In this document: positions 59,661 to 64,000 of the stretch, piece after piece
Numbering within the stretch: position 1 is the stretch's first letter
Layout of the letters: every line of letters begins with the position of its first letter
From: Candidatus Obscuribacterales bacterium
GTDB lineage: Bacteria > Cyanobacteriota > Vampirovibrionia > Obscuribacterales > Obscuribacteraceae
NCBI GenBank assembly: GCA_019744775.1
Contig: JAIETZ010000003.1
Coordinates: 434,001 to 498,000 of the forward strand
Direction of reading: 5' to 3'
DNA length: 64,000 nucleotides
Position numbers and translations under genes: made by a program
Notes under the pieces: generated by a model
Database searches by the model: none
Told to the model about the DNA's origin: nothing
Seen by the model: the letters and a program-made list of their open reading frames with translations, nothing else

Positions 59661-60470
59661 CTAACCTTTGGGCGCCGGCGTTTCTTGCATTTGCCCCAAA
59701 GATGCCGAATCCGTAACATTGTAGGCACGCTCAATCTGGAATGAAGTCACGTTTTTCAGCCCGATGAAAAGCAAAGGTCTGAGCGGCTTAAATGAATAAA
59801 TGAGCGTCTGCGCTACCAGGCGAAGTTTTTTCTTCAATGTCCACCCTGACTTACCGCCAGCACGTGGAGCTTTTTTGTAAAAGATAACCGATGAGCGTAA
59901 TCCGGACTCAGCAATAAGCAAGAAGATTGGTGTCTGTATATTCCATCTTTGGACTACGAAGTTGATTACGTCGCGATCCATCAGCGCAAAATCTACGCCG
60001 CCCTGGGGTAAATGTACGCCGGACAAATAGTGGACAATTAGCCAGTAAAGAGACGAAAACATCTTATCTCGACCGGCTTGCCCTTCAACAACAGTACGGG
60101 CAGCCCAGACAATTTTGTCGCCATTCTGCCAGCGGTGTATCATCTCTGTTATTAATTCCGGCGGGTCTTGCATATCGCCGGCCATAAAAATGGCACAATG
60201 ACCTGATGCAGCCGACAGCCCCGCACAAATTGCTGCGTGACTGCCGGAATTTCGCGCCAAGCGAATAAGCTTTATATTGTCGTGTCGCTTGCATAGCCCT
60301 TGAGCTACATCAAAAGTGCCGTCCACAGAGTGATCGTCAACAAAGACAAATTCAACTTCAGTAGGACTTAATTGTTCGGAAATTTTCGTCAAACGCAGAA
60401 ATAGTTGCTCAAGAGTTGACTGCTCATTGAACAGCGGAATGACTATCGAGAGTAGCGGTTTGTTCTTCAT
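59661..60470 (-). CDS. Polyprenol-phosphate glycosyltransferase-like GT2, short C-terminus
   Basis: A 269-residue GT2 of the dolichol/undecaprenyl-phosphate sugar transferase (DPM1/GtrB/ArnC) kind: LSIVIPLFNEQSTLEQLFLRL, FVFVDDHSVDGT, MAGDMQDPPELI (DxD), VWAARTVVEGQAGRD, GGVDFALMDRDVI, KKLRLVAQTLIYSFKPLRPLLFIGL. GtrB/ArnC enzymes usually carry two C-terminal transmembrane helices; here the protein ends about 25 residues after the first possible one, so it is shortened. It starts one base after the end of the large membrane glycosyltransferase gene, a likely user of its product. Confidence 0.85.
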   Translation of the reverse strand: MKNKPLLSIVIPLFNEQSTLEQLFLRLTKISEQLSPTEVEFVFVDDHSVDGTFDVAQGLCKRHDNIKLIRLARNSGSHAAICAGLSAASGHCAIFMAGDMQDPPELITEMIHRWQNGDKIVWAARTVVEGQAGRDKMFSSLYWLIVHYLSGVHLPQGGVDFALMDRDVINFVVQRWNIQTPIFLLIAESGLRSSVIFYKKAPRAGGKSGWTLKKKLRLVAQTLIYSFKPLRPLLFIGLKNVTSFQIERAYNVTDSASLGQMQETPAPKG

Positions 60471-60471
60471 T

Positions 60472-62136
60472 CTAAAAATACTGGCGGTAGAGGTAGCAAA
60501 TACTATGATCTGGCAGCGAACGCATTCCCATTAGTTTGAATTTGCCGCTTGTGCGGATAAAGTCGGTGAGTCTATCGAAGGCAATTTGTGATTCTCGATT
60601 GGCAAATATGTTGCCTTGATCTCCCGTCTTAAGTAAGTACCAATGATAATACAATGCCTTCTGCGGAGAGAATTCAAGTGTGTCCCCCTTGACCGACCAT
60701 TGACGCATTGTGGTGGCAACCACGGGGCTCTTGACCAGTTTGGCGGCATATTCCATGGTGTGTACGTTGAATGACATGGAATTAGGCATTAGTTGAAGAT
60801 AGACAGGCGTGATATTGTCGACTTTCCGAATCTGTTCCAATGCCCAAATCTGACCCCAGTCGGATTTTTCCGGAGTGGCCGGAATATTGAAATCATGGAA
60901 AGTACGCAATGCAATGCCCATATGCGGCAATGCTTTGGCTAGTACCGCCGGTGCCGGCAAAGGATAGGGTGCGTAATTGAAGAGCAAGAATTGCAGAATG
61001 GCGATACCAGATAGTGCAGCATAAGCAATTCGCAGAACCAGGCTCTTGCTTTTAAGCCAGGCGTAAGCAAAGCCGGCGGCGGTGTAAATAGCCGGTGCAA
61101 GCAGAGCAGGAGCGGCATAACGATCGAGAGGATAAGCCCAGCTCAATGTACTGATAAGCAGCAATCCGCCGATCGCTGAAGCGGCGATCAGTCTGAGTTC
61201 GCGATGTGTTTTGCCGCCAATAATTAATAGTGATGCAATGAATCCGCAGAGAAGTATTGGAGTCATCATTGCCGGAAGCCCCCCCAGATAATTGCTGAAT
61301 ACCCAGCTAAAACTCAATTTTTCAGTCAGTTGACCAATCGAATTGGTATTGTATTGAGCAAGTTTTTGCAATGATGGATAGGTGACAATGAGCCACGGCA
61401 GAGCCATCGCCGTGGGTATGATTCCGGCTCCGATTAGTTTGCCGCAATCGGCAAAGCGCTTGCCAAACAACATTTGCAGAAAAGCCATTCCTACCGGTAA
61501 AAGAATAAATGCACCGGCTAACTGCTTTGTCATGCAAGCTGAGCCAATAGCGAGACCAAGCAAGAGCGTATTTTTGATGCTTGGATTAAACTGCCAAATA
61601 ATTAGTGCCCAAAGGCTGAGTGCAACCATTGCCACCATTGGAAAATCCAACATAATCTGATTGCTCAGGAATGAAATCTGTGGATAGCAATTGATAATTA
61701 CCATTGCCACTACTGCAGCAACGGTATCTTTCAATAGACTTTTTGTTATGCCGTAGATGGAAATGCTTAAGAGTGCGACGTAGAAAGCTTTGATTGCAGC
61801 ATCGACCCATGGTGCGATTCCCAGTATGGATTTGACGCTTCCATTGAGAATGTATACCGCGGGCGGATACAAATAATTGACCGAGAGGAATTTGTACATC
61901 CAGTCGCTCGTCAATTGTGGATGCTTCAACAAGTCTCTGTAAGTAAAGCCGTTGAGCACATGTCCTGCTGCATCCCAATCCGGCATGCCGTGATTGAAAT
62001 ACGACCAAGTAATGTTTGCCACCACAAAAATTGCGGTGACAATTACGACCGGCGATATGAAACCGCGCTCTTGCGTTTCATTTGCATGAGCAATCGGTTT
62101 CTTACTGGCTGGCTTGGTGACGACTTTGGAAGACAT
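60472..62136 (-). CDS. GT39/ArnT-like integral membrane glycosyltransferase
   Basis: A 554-residue protein with about ten to twelve transmembrane helices and a soluble C-terminal domain. The first periplasmic loop has MPDWDAAGHV with the acidic pair expected in PMT/ArnT (GT39/GT83) enzymes, which use polyprenol-phosphate sugars on the periplasmic face. A later GLAIGSACMTKQLAG and YPLDRYAAPALLAP are typical. With the polyprenol-phosphate glycosyltransferase that follows in the operon it probably transfers a sugar to lipid, protein or glycan; the acceptor is unknown. Divergent from the MBOAT gene. Confidence 0.82.
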   Translation of the reverse strand: MSSKVVTKPASKKPIAHANETQERGFISPVVIVTAIFVVANITWSYFNHGMPDWDAAGHVLNGFTYRDLLKHPQLTSDWMYKFLSVNYLYPPAVYILNGSVKSILGIAPWVDAAIKAFYVALLSISIYGITKSLLKDTVAAVVAMVIINCYPQISFLSNQIMLDFPMVAMVALSLWALIIWQFNPSIKNTLLLGLAIGSACMTKQLAGAFILLPVGMAFLQMLFGKRFADCGKLIGAGIIPTAMALPWLIVTYPSLQKLAQYNTNSIGQLTEKLSFSWVFSNYLGGLPAMMTPILLCGFIASLLIIGGKTHRELRLIAASAIGGLLLISTLSWAYPLDRYAAPALLAPAIYTAAGFAYAWLKSKSLVLRIAYAALSGIAILQFLLFNYAPYPLPAPAVLAKALPHMGIALRTFHDFNIPATPEKSDWGQIWALEQIRKVDNITPVYLQLMPNSMSFNVHTMEYAAKLVKSPVVATTMRQWSVKGDTLEFSPQKALYYHWYLLKTGDQGNIFANRESQIAFDRLTDFIRTSGKFKLMGMRSLPDHSICYLYRQYF

Positions 62137-62366
62137 CTGGTTAGCTTTAATAATAAGTATTAGGATTTATGCTCTGGCAAGCTTACTGGCAACTGAGGTT
62201 TATGCCAAGGCTATTGGCTTAACGTCCTCGTGACAAACATTTAAACTTGAGACATGCCTAAGCAAATTCCCTTACTACATATATTGATTCTCAAGAATGA
62301 CAAGAGGGGTCATGCTACCATCTGCCAGTTCAAATATATATGTCCCCCAAGTAAGCGAGTGACAGC

Positions 62367-63818
62367 ATGCTCTTTACAAGCTTTCAATATCTGATTTTCT
62401 TGCCGGCGGTTGTTCTTTTGTACTGGCTCCTGCCGGGCAAATGGCGCCTGCCGATGCTGCTAATTGCCAGCTGGGGCTTTTACATGACCTGGATGCCCAT
62501 CTTCATTTTACTCATAGCGCCGATGACGCTCTTCAACTGGCTGTGGGGCAAGCTGCTGTTCAACGCGACAGACAAGAAGAAGCTAATTTTTGGCGTGGGC
62601 GTGGCAGCCAACCTGCTCTGCTTAGGAGTATTTAAGTACGCCAACTTTGCTGTGCAGAGCATGGACTGGTTTATGAAGCTGGTCACACACCACAACCCTG
62701 AGTGGGTAGTGAATATCATTTTGCCGTTGGGCATCTCTTTCTTCACCTTTGAATTCATCCATTACCTGTTTGAAATTTATCGTGGCAACAAACCAATTGA
62801 CTCTTTTGTCTTGTTTGCATTGTTTGCAGCATTTTTTCCAACACAGATTGCCGGACCAATCAAACGCTATCCTGATTTCCAAGCTCAAATGGAAACAGTC
62901 AAGAAAATTGAGCTCAGCTATTTTGACGATGGTGTGCCGCTGATTATTATTGGTTTTGCCAAAAAACTTTTGCTTGCCGACAACTTGTCGGTATTGGTGC
63001 AAATGGGATTGTCCGACCCGTCAGTATATGGCGCGCCGGAATTGTGGGTGTTTGCCTACGCATTTGCTTTTCAAATCTACTTCGATTTCTCGGGCTATAC
63101 CGACATCGCTCGTGGTTCGGCAATGCTCTTTGGCTATCACATTCCAATCAACTTCAACTTGCCGTACATCGCTGCTAACGCCTCTGACTTCTGGCGCCGT
63201 TGGCACATTTCGTTGTCTACCTGGTTGAGAGACTATCTCTTCATTCCTTTGGGTGGATCGCGTGGTGGACGTTGGATGACCAACCGCAACTTGTTTATCA
63301 CGATGGCGCTTGGTGGCTTGTGGCACGGCGCATCCTGGAACTTCGTTGTCTGGGGTGTCTACCACGGACTTCTGCTAATTGTGCATCGCGAGTATGCGGC
63401 GTTTGCTGAAGGCGTTGAGTGGTTGAAGAAGTTTTCGCAGACGAAGATATACAACACGTTGTCTATCGTGTTGACATTCCAAGCCGTTGTTATCGGCTGG
63501 GTCTTTTTCCGCATGACTGACATCGGCGCTGCTTTCAGTATGGTGAAGCGCATGGTGTTCTTGTCGCCGATGTATACGTCGGTTGAGAATCATCACTTCA
63601 TCATCATGAAGCAGGAATTGCCTGTTATCGTGCCGGTGGTGTTGATTATGGTTGCACTGTTGTTGTTGACAAACTTCCCGGTTAGCTTCTGTAATGAGAA
63701 TGGCATCTTCAAGAAAATGCCGGCTCCGCTGAAGGCAGCGTTTTGCTCGGTGCTTATCTTGGCGATGGTGACATTCTTGCCGGATAACTCTAAGCCATTT
63801 ATCTACTTCCAATTCTAG
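62367..63818 (+). CDS. MBOAT O-acyltransferase (AlgI-like)
   Basis: A 483-residue membrane-bound O-acyltransferase. The N-terminal block FTSFQYLIFLPAVVLLYWLLP, LPLGISFFTFEFIHYLFEIYRG and AAFFPTQIAGPIKRYPDF are diagnostic of AlgI/DltB. The region QIYFDFSGYTDIARGSAMLFGYHIPINFNLPY and DFWRRWHISLSTWLRDYLFIPLGGSRGG is the conserved core. The catalytic His320 is in GGLWHGASWNFVVWG. It moves acyl groups across the inner membrane for O-acetylation of exopolysaccharide. A third SGNH copy follows ten bases after its stop, so the pair is a typical unit. The upstream 230 bases hold no gene. Confidence 0.95.
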   Translation: MLFTSFQYLIFLPAVVLLYWLLPGKWRLPMLLIASWGFYMTWMPIFILLIAPMTLFNWLWGKLLFNATDKKKLIFGVGVAANLLCLGVFKYANFAVQSMDWFMKLVTHHNPEWVVNIILPLGISFFTFEFIHYLFEIYRGNKPIDSFVLFALFAAFFPTQIAGPIKRYPDFQAQMETVKKIELSYFDDGVPLIIIGFAKKLLLADNLSVLVQMGLSDPSVYGAPELWVFAYAFAFQIYFDFSGYTDIARGSAMLFGYHIPINFNLPYIAANASDFWRRWHISLSTWLRDYLFIPLGGSRGGRWMTNRNLFITMALGGLWHGASWNFVVWGVYHGLLLIVHREYAAFAEGVEWLKKFSQTKIYNTLSIVLTFQAVVIGWVFFRMTDIGAAFSMVKRMVFLSPMYTSVENHHFIIMKQELPVIVPVVLIMVALLLLTNFPVSFCNENGIFKKMPAPLKAAFCSVLILAMVTFLPDNSKPFIYFQF

Positions 63819-63828
63819 GTATCAGTCG

Positions 63829-64000
63829 ATGCCGGTTTTGACGAGCTTGGCAAAGAAACTAGCAAGCAGCACATTCGTGTGGATCTTGCTGATACTTGCC
63901 GTGCTTGATGTGGGAATTGTTGTCGTGAAGCCGTTGCGTCTGATGAACGCTTCCAACTTGACCGGTATCAACCAGAATCCAGTTGTGGCGAAGTTGCGAG
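63829..64000 (+). CDS. SGNH-type protein for polysaccharide O-acylation, copy 3 (partial, cut by window edge)
   Basis: The first 57 codons are visible. There is a transmembrane helix (STFVWILLILAVLDVGIVVV) and a KPLRLM, then INQNPVVAKLR. This lines up with copy 1 (STFLWLIVGLFLVDCAI; KPLRYM; DQNPLADKF) and copy 2. It starts ten bases after the MBOAT stop, so it is the most likely partner of the MBOAT enzyme. Confidence 0.75.
   Translation, partial: MPVLTSLAKKLASSTFVWILLILAVLDVGIVVVKPLRLMNASNLTGINQNPVVAKLR

Noticed and set aside
1-64000. CRISPR arrays, rRNA genes, prophage or transposase genes.
   Set aside because: None were seen; the only repeats are REP-like palindromes, the GC-rich element, the tRNA-Lys duplication and the internal repeats of the giant gene.

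Overview
The window reads as chromosomal DNA of a diderm (Gram-negative-type) bacterium. It carries a Kdo-8-phosphate synthase, a TonB-type energiser, many Sec signal peptides, a very large surface protein, the MEP-pathway enzyme Dxs, and several loci for surface polysaccharide. Gene style (CHASE2 histidine kinases, FHA-like giant proteins, FecR-like secreted proteins, frequent GTG/TTG starts, dispersed palindromes) suggests a non-photosynthetic relative of cyanobacteria (Melainabacteria/Obscuribacterales type). That placement is inference from style and was not tested.

Layout. (1) 1-9.5 kb: housekeeping and mixed genes: GH57 glucan branching enzyme (cut by the left edge), DUF167 protein, kdsA, a secreted protein with two retropepsin-like domains plus TPRs, YheT-type hydrolase, class V aminotransferase, and a MerR regulator with mercury-type cysteine spacing. 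(2) 9.7-11.5 kb: a tRNA island (Arg-UCU, Lys-CUU, Leu-UAG) with a tandem duplication that left a 3' half tRNA-Lys, and decayed coding remnants. (3) 11.5-13 kb: an AHSA1-like protein and an isoprenylcysteine-methyltransferase-like membrane protein. (4) 13.05-29.94 kb: one uninterrupted 5630-residue secreted FHA-like giant protein with a glycine-rich block, long-period internal repeats and a C-terminal tail of FecR-like domains. (5) 30-37.4 kb: two tandem PlsC-type acyltransferases (one without its catalytic His/Asp), a 59-residue coupled membrane protein, ybaB, recR, a TonB-like protein, a VOC protein, dxs, and a secreted HMA-like protein. (6) 37.5-44.5 kb: a CHASE2 histidine kinase and LuxR-type response regulator followed by an exported protein, then dnaX, and a secreted FecR-like protein that resembles the tail of the giant protein. 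(7) 44.8-64 kb: surface-polysaccharide region with nucleotide-sugar oxidoreductase, acetyltransferase and aminotransferase genes, an SDR, a second acetyltransferase/aminotransferase pair, SGNH proteins, a GNAT, methyltransferase/glycosyltransferase fusions, a polyprenol-phosphate glycosyltransferase, a GT39/ArnT-like transferase and an AlgI-like MBOAT O-acyltransferase.

How it works together: the last 20 kb probably makes an N-acetylated, amino- and methyl-modified polysaccharide or glycan that is O-acylated by the MBOAT enzyme together with one or more of three paralogous SGNH proteins. The giant protein probably sits on the same surface. Two dispersed repeat families run through the window: a REP-like palindrome with a 5' GTAG foot (eight copies) and a GC-rich element ending in CGGAGC (four copies), two copies of which supply the Shine-Dalgarno of the gene that follows. 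No CRISPR array, rRNA, prophage or intact transposase was seen.
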